The notes under the pieces: model-generated
Seen by the model: the letters and a program-made list of their open reading frames with translations, nothing else
The model's database searches: none
What the model was told of the DNA's origin: nothing
Made by a program: the position numbers and the translations under genes
Assembly: GCF_036370855.1 (NCBI RefSeq)
Contig: NC_088103.1
Coordinates: 36,063,904 to 36,127,903, forward strand
From: Dromaius novaehollandiae
Lineage: Eukaryota > Chordata > Aves > Casuariiformes > Dromaiidae
Reading direction: 5' to 3'
Length of the DNA stretch: 64,000 nucleotides
Shown: one piece after another, positions 51,950 through 63,700 of the stretch
Numbering within the stretch: position 1 is the first letter of the stretch
Layout: every line of letters begins with the position of its first letter

Positions 51950-52015
51950 TAGTCCAACTAAAGACTTAAGCATATGCTGAACCTGAAGCACATGAGTGCT
52001 CCTTTTAGCCTGATG
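51950..52015 (+). repeat. Old dispersed repeat fragment of amniote type
   Basis: The words GACTTAAGCATATGCTGAAC and GAAGCACATGAGTGCTCCTT resemble a widespread sauropsid repeat phrase (cttaagcatgtgcttaactttaagcacatgagtagtccc). Similar phrases recur at 50150-50230 (GTTTAAGCACCTGCTTACAT) and 52840-52910 (AACCACGTGCTTAATTTTAA). I cannot name the family. Confidence 0.4.
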
Positions 52016-52329
52016 AGAAGCCCTGGGAAAGAAAAACCAGTTTCTGGAGGCCCCATCTAACTCTCTCTACTGATACAACAGTTAATGTTAAAAGAAAAAA
52101 TACTAACAATAATTCAGAAAATAACTGTTTTCTGAGTGATTTTCCTCACTAAATGCCTAGGAGATTTCCACACAGGAACAAAAGATTTTTTTCCCCAAAC
52201 CAATGTACATCTTTCCTGTTTCTTGCCAAAAAGAATAAAAATTTAGAGCATATACAAGACCTGAATGCTTCCAACAAACTCTCTGACACTTCATGCCTCA
52301 GGGTATGCTAGAAACTGACTATACTGTTT

Positions 52330-52351
52330 GCAACAACATTGCAACAACATT
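52330..52351 (+). repeat. 11-bp tandem duplication
   Basis: GCAACAACATT occurs twice back to back without mismatch. Confidence 0.95.
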
Positions 52352-53783
52352 GTTACATTTTGATTACTTTTACACAGACGTTAGTATTTTGGTATATGTG
52401 AGATTATGGCTCATTCCAATCAATCTAAAGAGGATTCTGCCTCCAATGTTCTATCTGAATCGCACCCAGAAGGTTGTAATCATGTATTTTCCCTATAAAA
52501 TTCTAGTCTTTATATGTAAATTCAATATTAAAACAATGAAACACAGTTCAACGTTTTTAATTTTGGTTCCGTGCTTCAGATTTAATTTTAAAGTCTTCAA
52601 TTATGCATTGACTTGTGTCTCTTCCTTACAGATGCTGAAAATGGATTTAATTATGCTCCGCAAGAGACAGACACTGCAGTTGTTGGATCGTCTTCCTGAA
52701 TGAATGTCTCAGAAGTCTGTTTTGTGCTTTCTTTAGATTAACCCCTTTCCCTCTGTGGCATTTTTCCATCATCATCAGAATACATTCATGAAAGATATTT
52801 CCAATGCAATTGAACATCTACCTATGCATGGGATGCCTTTAATTCAGGTCCACTTTAACCACGTGCTTAATTTTAAACAGACATTTAGGTACAACTTGAT
52901 CAAGGACTGAAAATCATGCTTTCCTCTGTATGTTCCTGCTTACAAAGAGATGCTCGTAACTTTGCTAAAAGCAGAAATTGAATGGAAATGTATCTCTTAT
53001 CAGAACAAATAGCCTGATGTTTTTCACATGTGCTTCTTTTTCTAACCAAATCAGTTAACTGTACTAATCAAATCTTTCATCCTAACTGCCACTCCTGCGA
53101 GCACAACTCAGCTGTGATCTTTTTTTTCTTTTACAAAACTAGATCTTCCATGCACCACAGGAATCAATAAATACAGCCTCTCAGGGTGATTCAGAATAAT
53201 CTGACTTCTCTGACTGCAGGTGTTTTATACGAGTGTAGTGCTGCATGTCTTCATGAAGGAGGGGTTAACTTTCATACATTTTTATGGAATTTCAGCAGTG
53301 AATCTAAAAATGCACAAAAGGCTCTGATTTCTTCCAATCAACTTGTCATACAGAAAATGCAATTATATATCAGATGACTGGTGTGGGGAGGGCAGTACTG
53401 ATCTCTGGCCGTGTATTATTAACAGGAATGTGGTGGTACTGGTAAGATAAACAGCCGTGATTCAGCATGTGCATTAAAAGTTAGGATGAAGGTTTCAGAT
53501 TTTCATAATCATTACTAACTTGGGATATCAAATGAGGGATCACAGTAGGATACCACAAAGACCTACAGCCTGTGCTTTCAAATACTACTAGCTTTGCATC
53601 TTTAATTTGGGTACATCAACAATCAAAACAACGCTAATGCTAAGCTCATCTCTAGAGACATCAGCTGAGCTGAATTCTGAATTGTGCTGAACCACAGTGC
53701 TGAGAAGGGAAATGCTAATAATACTCTTCCACCAGCAGTGTCCCCTGAGCTCATTAAATGCACCTGAGACACTATGGCAATCA

Positions 53784-53811
53784 TATTAAATGATTAGGCA
53801 ATCATTTAATA
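53784..53811. repeat. Inverted repeat, 12-bp arms, 4-base spacer
   Basis: TATTAAATGATT, spacer AGGC, then AATCATTTAATA. The arms are exact reverse complements. The direct word GGCAATCAT also occurs twice, at 53777 and 53797. Confidence 0.95.
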
Positions 53812-53954
53812 ACACTGTCATTACAGAAACCATAGTAGTCTCAATGACGATCAGGGCTCCATCTGTATATTCATGTGGTAAGAGAGATTTCTCTGGTCTT
53901 ATAAGCATACAGTGTGAAAATGAAAGGCACGGAGGGAGGGAAAAAAGGAAAGCT

Positions 53955-54082
53955 CTGTTTTCAAACTAAGGAACAAAGACACAGAAAGATTAAGTTTCTT
54001 ACTCAAGGTCATGCAGGAACAGTTCAGAGTTCAGTTCAGGAATGGGTTCAGATTGCCTCATTTCTAGCCCAGAGTTGAACTG
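53955..54082 (+). repeat. MIR-type CORE-SINE remnant
   Basis: The sequence ACTAAGGAACAAAGACACAG, then AGATTAAGTTTCTTACTCAAGGTCATGCAGG (split here, 53963-54018), follows the MIR consensus order: GAGGAAACTGAGGCACAGAG, GGTTAAGTGACTTGCC, CAAGGTCACACAG. The match is by eye against a remembered consensus. Confidence 0.6.
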
Positions 54083-57000
54083 TAAGAACAAATGAGTATT
54101 CCCCACACATTTGGAAGGGAAAATCCCCTTAGCCTCATGCTAATATCACCTAGCAGCAGAAAGTAGTCAAAAGCAAGCCAACATCTACACCCAGTGGAGT
54201 GACTTTGGCAAGTGAGAAGTGAAGCAGACCTGGAATGTCACAGATTTTTGACTGTCATTTTATCAAGATAAAAAATAAATTAGAGGAGGCAGTTTCTCTG
54301 TGAATTATCTGTAATGAAACAGCCAAAGCCCTGAACCTTTCTAACCTCAATGTCGTTACCATCCATTTCCTCAGCAAAAATGTACGAGCAATCAGATGAA
54401 ACATGTTTGAAAGCCATTGTGCTGCAAAACATTGCTCTGGAGGCTGCTGCTTTTAGCATCTCTGCTGAAGCAGTACAGCAAACACCACAGGTCTCTGATG
54501 TCCCCCCCACAAATAACAACTGGGTTTGTGACAGGCAAGGGACCTACATGACCATGTGATGAGGGACATTGGGATGAAGAACTTCAGCAGGAAAAACTAC
54601 TCTGTAGTTTTTGTTTTGTTTTGTTTCTGCTACTGTTCAAAAATAAGAGAAACAAAGGATTAAACTTTATGCTAGCAGCACTCTGATGCAATGTGAAAAT
54701 TTGCTTTTAAGCACAAATTTTTAGTTTTCTCCTGTGCTGCCATTCAGTGACAAACACACTGTTGCTATTCTGCTTAGCTCAAAGGAAATTTAAAAGCAGA
54801 ATTACCAGCAGAAGTAGGTGCTCTCCTTACTAAACACTTGTCTAATATTTAGTACAATGGAACCATGTGAATCATAAAAGGAAATACTGATGATTACTGG
54901 CTGCTTTTATCCATTAAGAAAACCATGAGGATTATACCCAGATTAATAAAAGAATGCACCTGGACAATTCTTTCCAATAGCAGGGGACCAAAGGCATTGA
55001 TTGTAAGGTGACTTTACAAGCAGTTTTTAAGAACTCATTAAAAAAATGACAAAAAGTGACAGGAAAGTTAGACCACTTTGATTATTTAAACATGTGATGT
55101 TGCTTGTTGTTGCTTTAAATGATATTTATATGATGCCAAATATAATTGGTTTACAGGAAAATTGCATGTGACTCTGGGTTAGAAAAACCGTGCCAGAATC
55201 CCAGTTCTCAGCAATCAGCAATGCTCGGTGCACTTCTGGTTTTGGTGTCTGCCCCCCTCTTCACTTGCACAGAGTCCAATGATTACTTTCCTTTTGTGTC
55301 TTTTCAATAGCAGGGCAGCTGGCTTTGGACAACAACAACAACATTGTCTTTCTTTCTCCTCAGACACCTCTTCTTTTACTGACATTGTGTCAGTGTCAGA
55401 ACAGCACAGTCCACAGTCCCAGCCTTGAGAATCACTATAAGAAACCCCTGCGCTGTGGTTCCTGCCCCCGACTCCCACAGCTATGTGCAAACATCAAGTT
55501 TTTACTGCCGGCATTTGCTTCTTCCTCCCCTCTTAGTAATCACCTCCACTACAGAGATGCAATGATTTTTCAGGGCCTCTGGTAAGCCTGCATCTACAGT
55601 CCTTCCTCCTTTTCAGACCCAGGCAAGTCCTTAGATAGAGCAGAAAGGTCTGGAAAGATAACAAACGTACAAATCTCAAAAGAACTCTCTTTTCTCAGCT
55701 CGCCTGCTTCTTACCTTCCTCTTTCCTGTCTTTCAGGTCAAACAGAATGTAAGCCTGAACAAAAAGAGCTGGGAGGCTGCAGTATATGGATCAACTTTGT
55801 CGACCTGAGGGCTTCAAACAAATTGTCTCAGAGGGATAGAGATCTTAAGATGCAAAGGGACTATGATATGAGCAAAGGCCACTATTTTTTACATCCTAAA
55901 AGATATTAAGTGCAACATGAGCTAAAAGAAGAGTCCCCAACAAAGAGTTAAGTACGTAAAATATTTGTCATAATTCCAGGAAGCAAGGGTTGAATAGGAT
56001 ACATCATCTTCATATGTCCTTGGGGAAAATCATGCATGCACACACAGGCATATCCAGCCTTTTCTGAAATACCTGATGTTCTTCTCTTCAGCAAAAATGG
56101 AGCAGCAGAGATTTTGTGAATGCTGAGCATCCTGGACTGTATATTCTGTATACCTGTGCAGGGCAGAACTAAATAGAAATTGGGAAGTTTTGTGATACAT
56201 CCACCTTGTTTGCAACAGAAGGAAAGGAATTAAATATCTATTCTATAAAAAGGTGTCTGTTCTTTTGCTGAGTGGTTTAACTTTTCTAGTGAGCAGTGTG
56301 ATTTTTGTTACTGAAATAATTAAATCAGTAAATGCTTTAGCGTATATACAATTACACTGCTATAATCACACCTTATAGTCCTATAGCTTACATACAGCTG
56401 GAAAAAATTCATTCTCTGTTGAATATGTCTTTTGCTGTAATGTGTCAGCTCAAAAGTCACTGGTAGATTGGGTCAAATTCACCCAAAAGTTTTGCTGTTT
56501 GCACTGTAGCCTCTTTACATCTACAAATCTAGAAGTAGAAGGTTGGGATTCATCAAGGGAGAACAATCACCAAGGCTGGAGTTCGATCAATACTGTTTCA
56601 GCCCTCAGAGCAGTTCTTAAATCCTGCCCTATCAGGTATCCTGAAACAAGAGTTCCTTTTAGATTTCCTCAGAAATCTATGCCTCAGGTACTCTCTGACA
56701 AACAGCAGGAGAAAGATTCCATCTCCTAATGGAGATGATGTTGCTTCTGAACTCTGGAAAACACACTGAAGTAATGCTACCAGGACCAGAATCAACAGAA
56801 AAGATGGAGAACAATCCAGAGCAGATGCTTGTCTAAGAGAGCGGTCAGGGCACTCCTATGGGATATGTGAGTTCAAACATCAACAGGAGAAAGAACAGGA
56901 AATTTGTTCCAAGTTTCCCATACTCTGGGAGATTGTCTCTCCCTCTGACCCACTGGCGTAATTCCTTGACAGTATTGTGAGTGATGTCTCAGCTAACCCA

Positions 57001-57443
57001 TCTTCTTTTCCTCAATCTGTTTTAAAAGTTTTCTGAGAAAAAAGGCAACGTAAGAAACAATTCTATTTTGGTACACAACCACACCTTTTTTTAACCATTT
57101 GTTTTGGCAAGAAACATGAAAAGTTTGCGTCTCATTTTGGACTTTTTTCTTCATCCTTAAGGACAGAAATCAATAATTTATCCAGGTCAGATTATATTCA
57201 CCTAAAATACTGCCAAGAGTTACACCAAAATGAACATGTCTATACTGTTATGACTGCATCTGCAGTAGTTTTGTTGTATAATAGTCACTACTGAAAAATA
57301 GTGACCATATTTTGGAGAAAACGAACATTCTGGTTTAACAACTGCTTCAGGTTAGATATGATTTTATACTATATGTTATTGCTTTTACAAATCAGGACAC
57401 TCGTTTGCTGAGGCTAGGGATGCAACATAAAAATAGAGCCTAC

Positions 57444-57615
57444 TTCTTCCAGTTGGACCAGGAAAGTGACATTGTGTCCTAGATCAGCTGTCAGTTTGCC
57501 ATCAGATGTGACTATGCGAAGTCCCTGGGGAGCTTTGCCAGGACACTGCTGTGGTTTTGCTGTGTACTGTTCTCTGACGCCGTCCGTGCAGTTATTAGAA
57601 ACAACTTTCCGATAT
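57444..57615 (-). CDS. SORCS1: SORCS1 exon: end of cysteine-rich region, start of PKD domain 1
   Basis: This exon encodes residues 38 (split) to 95, from YRKVVSNNCTDGVREQYTAK through HNVTFLVQLEE. The acceptor is CTCTCTACCTTTGCAG just before 57615. The donor is GAAGAA|GTAGGC at 57443, a weaker GTAGGC site. Cys47 and Cys62 close the 10CC region. From about residue 69 the chain enters the first polycystic kidney disease (PKD) beta-sandwich. N46-C-T and N86-V-T are glycosylation sequons. The exon exits in phase 0, so the PKD domain is divided between this exon and the one at 47.5 kb, 9.8 kb downstream. The family match is strong by direct reading. Confidence 0.92.
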
Positions 57616-58483
57616 CTGCAAAGGTAGAGAGAGAAACCCATACAAGATGCTGACAAGGAGCATAATGGGGTTAAGTGGAACAGGCAACATTTTCAAGGTT
57701 TCTTTAGACTGGTGAGATTGGAAGAAAAAAGATTACCAAATGTATTTTAGCATTTGCCTCAGCCAAGCATGGCATGTGGGCCTAACATACAAGTAGTGTA
57801 ATACTCTTGTTAATAGCACTTAGTATTTTCCTACATAGCACACCTATAAGCCACATATTAGACAAATTGCATACAACATATAATTATACTAACTATAAAA
57901 TTTTAAATAAATGTTACACATGTAGAGTATGCAGTTCAATTCTGTTATTAGATTTTGGGGCATAGTTAAACAGCTTTTTTCACATGCCACAGAACTATCC
58001 ACTTCTCACCAGCTGTGAAGCAACTCTCTCTGATGAAGCAACACTTCCACAGCCTTAGAAATGACAGAGTTGATGAAGAAAGAAGCAAATTCTGCCTATC
58101 TTTGTGTGTACAAAATACCAACAGGCAGCTTGCATTCCTTTGTTTTAATCACTCACATCAGAAATGCAGTCTGAGGTCAATATCTTGACTTCAGCTACAT
58201 CTTCCATTGACATCCAAGAAGGCCAAAGAGTAATCAAGCATTCAGGACAGCTGCCCATTAATTATTTCTGTTCACATTTACACCAATTTCAGGAACAGGT
58301 CTGGACCATGCATGATAGAGATCTGGTAGGCTAGACTGGAAGCCCCGACAAACTTAATGAAAAAGAAGTCCCAAGGGCATTAGGCAGCTTTGATTCACCT
58401 TTGGAAAATGCAATCTGTAGTTGTCATTCACTTAAGGGTTGTATGGCTGCTTTTGCTAAAATACCCTCTATTGTGCTACTTAC

Positions 58484-58597
58484 CCAGTACTGTTGAGATA
58501 ACTCTGTCCAAGGCTACAGTCTTTTGACAGGGAAGATGGGTTATACCAAAAGGCTGGCAAACACTGTCCATTGCTGTGACGTTCATATCCATAATCA
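58484..58597 (-). CDS. SORCS1: SORCS1 exon: cysteine-rich (10CC) region
   Basis: This exon encodes residues 1-37 of the visible product plus two bases of G38. The peptide begins DYGYERHSNGQCLPAF and ends SYLNSTG. The acceptor reads GAAACAG before 58597 and the donor is GG|GTAAGT at 58483. The first base (T) completes a codon, probably Cys, from an upstream exon I could not find between 58598 and 64000. Cys12 and Cys27 belong to the disulfide-rich 10CC module that packs against the VPS10 propeller in sortilin-family receptors. N35-S-T is an N-glycosylation sequon. Phases are 2 at entry and 2 at exit, matching the next exon. The 868-bp intron that follows is short for this gene. Confidence 0.88.
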
Positions 58598-60199
58598 CTG
58601 TTTCAGCATTCAAAGAAGCAATCACAGGAAAAATAAGCAATCAAACAAAAAAACCCAGATATTAGCTTCTGCTCTCTAAAATCGATATAAGTTTTGATTT
58701 TCCTCAGTCTGTTTACTGGGATTTCAGATCTTTACTGATATAATAACACATTCTTCATCTTGCTTGACTTTTGATGTAGGTAGTTACCTTAGATATATCA
58801 TAGTACAAACAAGAGCAGAACCAGTCTGTTAAGTTCTAGTCCAGGCAGCTCATGACCGATTGCATTACCTGTTCTCCCTCCACAGTCAAATACTGCTTCT
58901 CGGGTACAGCACTAGCCTCAGATATAATAAAAGCCAGAGATCTAAGCCAATTCCAATAACTGCTGTCTCATTCATGTCTTAGAAAATAGATACTCTGAAG
59001 AATTAATTTTATTTGAAAATAATATCACATGAGCTGTAGAGGAAAATTCACAGTTCTGACACCTCTCTGGCTGAAGACATTAGCCAGGGGTATTTGATAA
59101 CGGAAAAAAAGGCTGAGATTTTCATCTTTATTTTGTTTTGGAAGAGGAGTTGCTACCAAAAATTATGTGTTAGAAACAATGAGTCAGACTGTAACCTTCT
59201 TTTGTTCCAGTTTAGGTTTAGTTATGACTGAAGTTGCTTTGGTTCCACTGAAAACCAACAACAGTTCAGTCTGTTTTTGATTCCAGATAAAAAAAGACTT
59301 TATAAAAATTGTTCAGTTTTAGTTCCTTATTTGTAGAACAAATAAAAAAATGGTTTAACCCAGTTTTCAGTTCACATTTGGCTTGAATCTCCAGTCATTG
59401 AGTAATGGTAACTGTTTGGGTGGAAAATCATCCTTATTCCTTTTACTGAGCTATCTCCATAGACCATAACTGAAAAGTTAATGGGATACCATTTCTGAGA
59501 ACTGCTGTACAGAGTCCACAGACATTCCAGTATTCCAGTTGCAATATGATCTTAAAAAGGGGATCTCATCACTTTGCTTATTATTAAGAACACAGTCCTT
59601 CTATCAAATATCCCTCCTTTGTGTCAAGTAGCTTGATATTCTCAGAAAAAAAGGATTAGGGCAGTGTTAGGTTATGTGATTAAAGGCTCATTTTCACACA
59701 CACAAAGAAGCAAGAATAGCAAGTGGAGGAATCCCAATAACCCAGGTGAAGCCAACAGAGCCACCGACACATGAGAGCTACTAACCTATGGGCTGGGTGT
59801 GAGACCTAGCAGGTGGGAGAGGCTCTCCCCAGATCACCTTGAACACTCAGTGGGGTTACTGCCTATAAGGACATGGGGCTCATTATGGGATGCTGGGGAA
59901 AGCATTTTGGGATTGTGCAAGACTTATAGGATGTTGAGGGGAAGAGCCAAAGGCAGGGAAAGGGAGGGATCAAGATGGTTTGGGGAGGAACGAGTGTGGG
60001 AAAACAGAGTGAAAAGGGGATGGTCACATGTAAACAAGTTGCTTGTCCGGTCATGCCATGCACATGATCGCTAGTCTGTCCTATCTTCTTATTAAACTTC
60101 ATCTCTAACTATTTTGCTGGGTGAGGGGCTGTCTGTTCTGTGTGCATGTGTGTGCATGGAGGTCTAAGTGTCAGTGACTGGAGTCAGACCATGTCTGGG

Positions 60200-60690
60200 G
60201 TGGCAGCAACTGGAGAGACTGGAGTGCACACACATTGTGTGGATCTGCTAGTGTGTGTAATTGCTAGCAAGCACCAAGGCAGACTAGCTGTTGAGTAGGA
60301 TAAGAGGATTGGAAGCTAGGTATCGAAGCAGCTATAACCTGGGCTGAACACTGGAGAGACCATAAGGTCTGAGAATTGGCTATGGGCAAAACCATGGGAT
60401 CTGATGGGGTCAGCTGCTGGTAAGTCCATATAGGTCGTGTCTGTGAGTAAGGCCACTGGGAAGAGCTGGGATCTAGGGTCAAGCTACTGGATGCACCTGA
60501 GTGTCTAAGGCATACTAGAGGTACCCATAGTATGTGTGTGTGCAAGTCTGAGTAAGAGCAACTAGAGTGGGGCTCCAAGCCTGGGAGGCTCTTATGTCCA
60601 GGTACCAGCAACTGGAGAGACCTGGGGATCCAGGGACCAGCTACTGGGCAGACCTGGGTACCTATGACCAAATACTAGCAGGATCCATAT
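60200..60690 (+). repeat. Degenerate minisatellite with AGCNACTGG core
   Basis: About nine diverged copies of a unit with the core AGC(A/T)ACTGG(A/G)NAGACC are seen, for example at 60205, 60607 and 60639. Spacing is irregular, at roughly 30-75 bases. The array lies inside the LTR-like unit and is followed by a TA/TG microsatellite. Confidence 0.55.
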
Positions 60691-60713
60691 TATATATATA
60701 TATATGTGTGTGT
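60688..60713 (+). repeat. TA/TG microsatellite
   Basis: An alternating purine-pyrimidine run, (TA)n passing into (TG)n, at the end of the degenerate minisatellite. Confidence 0.85.
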
Positions 60714-63700
60714 AAGCCCACTAATGGACTTTCATATTGATCAGAGAGATGGGAACAGGATGATGCCATTGGTGCTGTTTGTGTGAGTGCTGCAGTTTCT
60801 ATCTGTGCTGATCTGTGTGGCCGGCCGCATATATATGTGCGCTTGCATGCATATAGGGAATACGTCCTCAGGCTCTGGCTGGGTCTGAGAACATGGCGCT
60901 GCAGCAATCTTGCCTCTGTGGGGCTACCAGATTCAGCAAATCCTAAGAGGTAGCAGTGTGATCAATGATATTTGTAGAATAATAACAAAAAAAGTAAGAA
61001 TGTTTAAAATTGTGAAGACTTTTCCAAATATCTTTTTTTTGATGGACTAAAACTAAAAAAAAATCAAATTTTACTGAAGCAGTGTTAAACAATTTTAAGA
61101 ACTCCAGTACTGATCTAAGAGATGAGACAAAGAAAAGAGAAGGAGTAGATTTTGTAGTTTATTTTTGTTGAATTTCTTATACTTATCCTAAACTGCAACT
61201 TTTCCTTTTGAATCAAGAAAAGAAATGTTTTGAGGTAATTTAAAAAAGGAGAAATTAAAAAGATGAAAGTAAGCAAAGGAAAATTAAAGCTGCATATCAC
61301 TGGGGAAAATTCATAAACATCTATTAGACTGTGAATGGCTGGTCCAAAGAAACATTTTGGCAGCTATGTTGCTCAGGATATCTACAACAAAGTAATTGAG
61401 AACACACTATAGGAAACAGCAATGAACCTGATGACCAAAATGGTCTTTTCCATAGTTTTTGTGACTGAATTTTCATCAGTCTATTTACTCAGATACTAGT
61501 AATTGAATATTGCTTAATTGTTTTGGAAGCATCAGCCAGCCTATTCTCCCACTGCCATGTGCTCCTCTAATCATTCTTGTTGGAAGAACACTGTGGCTAT
61601 GGAAAACACTTTATAATGAGGAATAACATTCTGATTTGCTTAGAGAAAACAAATATTTATGTACAAGTGGGACCGCTGTATTTTTGTAATTCAATTTTCA
61701 ATTCTGCAGCACTGTATTCCTAAGTTATCATGTGTCACTCTAATTAAAAAGCTGTAACACTGTACACACAATGTTTTGTAATCAGGTCAAAATGAAACAA
61801 TATAATGAAATCTGCCTCAGAGGGGATCAGTATCCACAGTCCAATTTAATACAGTAGCATTAGTCTATGATTTCTTATTACACACATGTCCAGACTCAGG
61901 CTGTAACTTTGGTTCCTATTAGCGCCACTTAGGTATTACACCTGCACATCTGGACAAGCAGAGTTTGAATTAACTAGGTCTGACTATAGTTGGATCACAT
62001 TCCTCAAAGTCAAGAGAATGAAATTATAGGATCTTCCAGGGCAGAAATAGTTCTAAGCACAGAAGTTTCACAGTTTCATTTATAGGCTTGCAAATCGGCT
62101 GGCTCATTAAGGACATACAGAAATGTCATCCTAGCAAATGACATGAATTGCTGTTCCATATCTCTCTACAGAGGCACCAGGCCCCCGTTCACCTCTGCAG
62201 TCTTGGAATCTAATGAATTCCTTGGCTACAGGCTGATGCACACACACCATGCTGATGCTGACAACAAATTGCTGCCTACAGTTTGGCACAACAGGCTTTG
62301 TTGCAATCAACAAGCATTAGCATCAATTGGATTGCCGTAGCACGAGCCAGTATAGCGAAATCTGGAGACTGGGAAGGCATCAGCTTTAGACTGCAATCAG
62401 CTAGCCGAGTCATTGCCAGGTAGCTGGGAATTGGAATTTGCATATATTGACTACATTGCATGCTTGCCTGAAAAGAACTCAGGTGAAATAGATAATGTAC
62501 TTATCAAAAAAGAGCAGAGCATTTATCAACACGGATTCTTTTATCGGTATGAAGCAGCCTATCATTTGGTACAGACTAATACTGGTTTTACACTGGCCCC
62601 TCCTACTGGTTCAAACTGGAGTCCTATTCAACTAGAACAGCAAGCTCTTCTCTGCAATTAGAAACAGATAGTGATTAATTCCTGAAGTTCTATATCCATG
62701 CTCAAAGCTGATGGTAAATTCCCTAATTTAAGGTTATTTGCAGCATAGGTAGTAATGATCAAAAGGAAACTAAATTCTCTAGGAAATTTTGTAATTTGAA
62801 TATGGACCTGCACAAACACACAGTCATGAAAAAACTGCAAATCCATATAAAATTATTAAAATCTCACTGTTTTAACACATCAATAATAGCGATAATTAGT
62901 TAAATCAGATGGGTGAATGCCATGTTCAGACCTTCTAAAAATCAGGACATGACTTAACACCTAACCACAGGATATCCTTAACATTAAACAGCTTCACCTG
63001 AAGCATATAGGTCAGCCATGCCAGAGCTGAAAATGCCACTTACGGTTTTGAACTTTCTGCTTTACAAACTTTTCAGATACTAAGTGGGGTGGAATCAAGC
63101 TATCTGTGATTACAGTCACCGTTGTTCTGCAGTTTCTAAACTCTCTTGTGGAAAAAACTAACTGTAGTTGCAGTGGTAAACTTCTACAGCCATTTCAGCC
63201 ATTTAATATCACTGTTTATGCTGATCTGTGGTAGAAGGGAAGATTTTTGTTAGAAAGGGGCTGTTCTTGCTTCCCAGAACTATAGGATTTCAGATGGGAT
63301 TTATCTCAGAGAAGGATCCATTCAGCCACAGTTTGAATGATGGATCTGTGAAGGCACATGATTATAACCGCATCATAGCATTTGGGAGTACACGTCATAC
63401 CAAAGTATATTAATGAGAAACCTAAAGTCCTCAAAGTCTTTCCAGTAAATCCATGCCTGGTAGATATCTAAGGTCTCTAAAGATGTACAGGGATGCGCAG
63501 TAGATCTTGCATAGTGAATCTACATTTTTCACAAGCATTAAGAACAAACTAAAAATTCATTCAGAATTACTATTCATTAGCTAACCAAGCCCACCTCAAT
63601 GATACAGCAAAACCTAAACGGAGATGCGCAAATGTGTGTGTCTTATTTCAGAACTGGCACATGCATGACCATCTGCACTGATGAGTGGTGACACACAAAG

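Larger units (their letters stand above)
47611..57443 (-). other. SORCS1: SORCS1 intron, 9.8 kb
   Basis: There are no coding exons that fit the SORCS1 frame here and no other gene is recognised. It contains a CpG-dense hairpin patch (51.59-51.75 kb), a 12-bp-arm inverted repeat (53784-53811), an 11-bp tandem duplication (52330-52351), a MIR-type remnant (53.96-54.08 kb) and several old dispersed-repeat fragments (50.15, 51.95 and 52.84 kb). Confidence 0.75.
14975..58597 (-). other. SORCS1: SORCS1 gene, 3' half (partial; 5' part beyond 64000)
   Basis: Eleven coding segments on the minus strand join in frame with GT-AG introns and matching phases. They give 468 residues. In order these are: cysteine-rich region end (1-62), first PKD domain (about 69-158, with VDFGDG at 105-110), second PKD-like domain (159-243), membrane-proximal domain (244-358), transmembrane helix (about 371-390) and cytoplasmic tail (391-468). 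N-glycosylation sequons are at N35, N46, N86, N117, N178 and N199, all extracellular. SORCS receptors are neuronal type I sorting receptors of the sortilin/VPS10 family. SORCS1 is chosen over its paralogue SORCS3 because the PKD segment (VGIFRVTV, NSLGSD.AVLYLHVTC) and the tail (YAQMQNEK, STKEIPTYVN) fit my recollection of SORCS1 better. The paralogue call would need an alignment. The signal peptide, VPS10 propeller and promoter are outside the window. Confidence 0.88.
59798..60893 (+). mobile_element. LTR-like unit, candidate old solo LTR of an endogenous retrovirus
   Basis: The unit starts TGTGAGACC and can be ended at GGTCTGAGAACA, an imperfect inverted match to the start, with TG...CA termini. 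ATTAAA occurs at 60091-60096 within an AT-rich stretch followed by TG-rich sequence, as in an LTR R/U5 region. The right half is built from degenerate ACTGG-core repeats. No gag, pol or env frame flanks it, so it would be a solo LTR. I could not find a convincing target-site duplication, and the boundaries are tentative. The family assignment (avian ERV type) is an inference. Confidence 0.4.
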
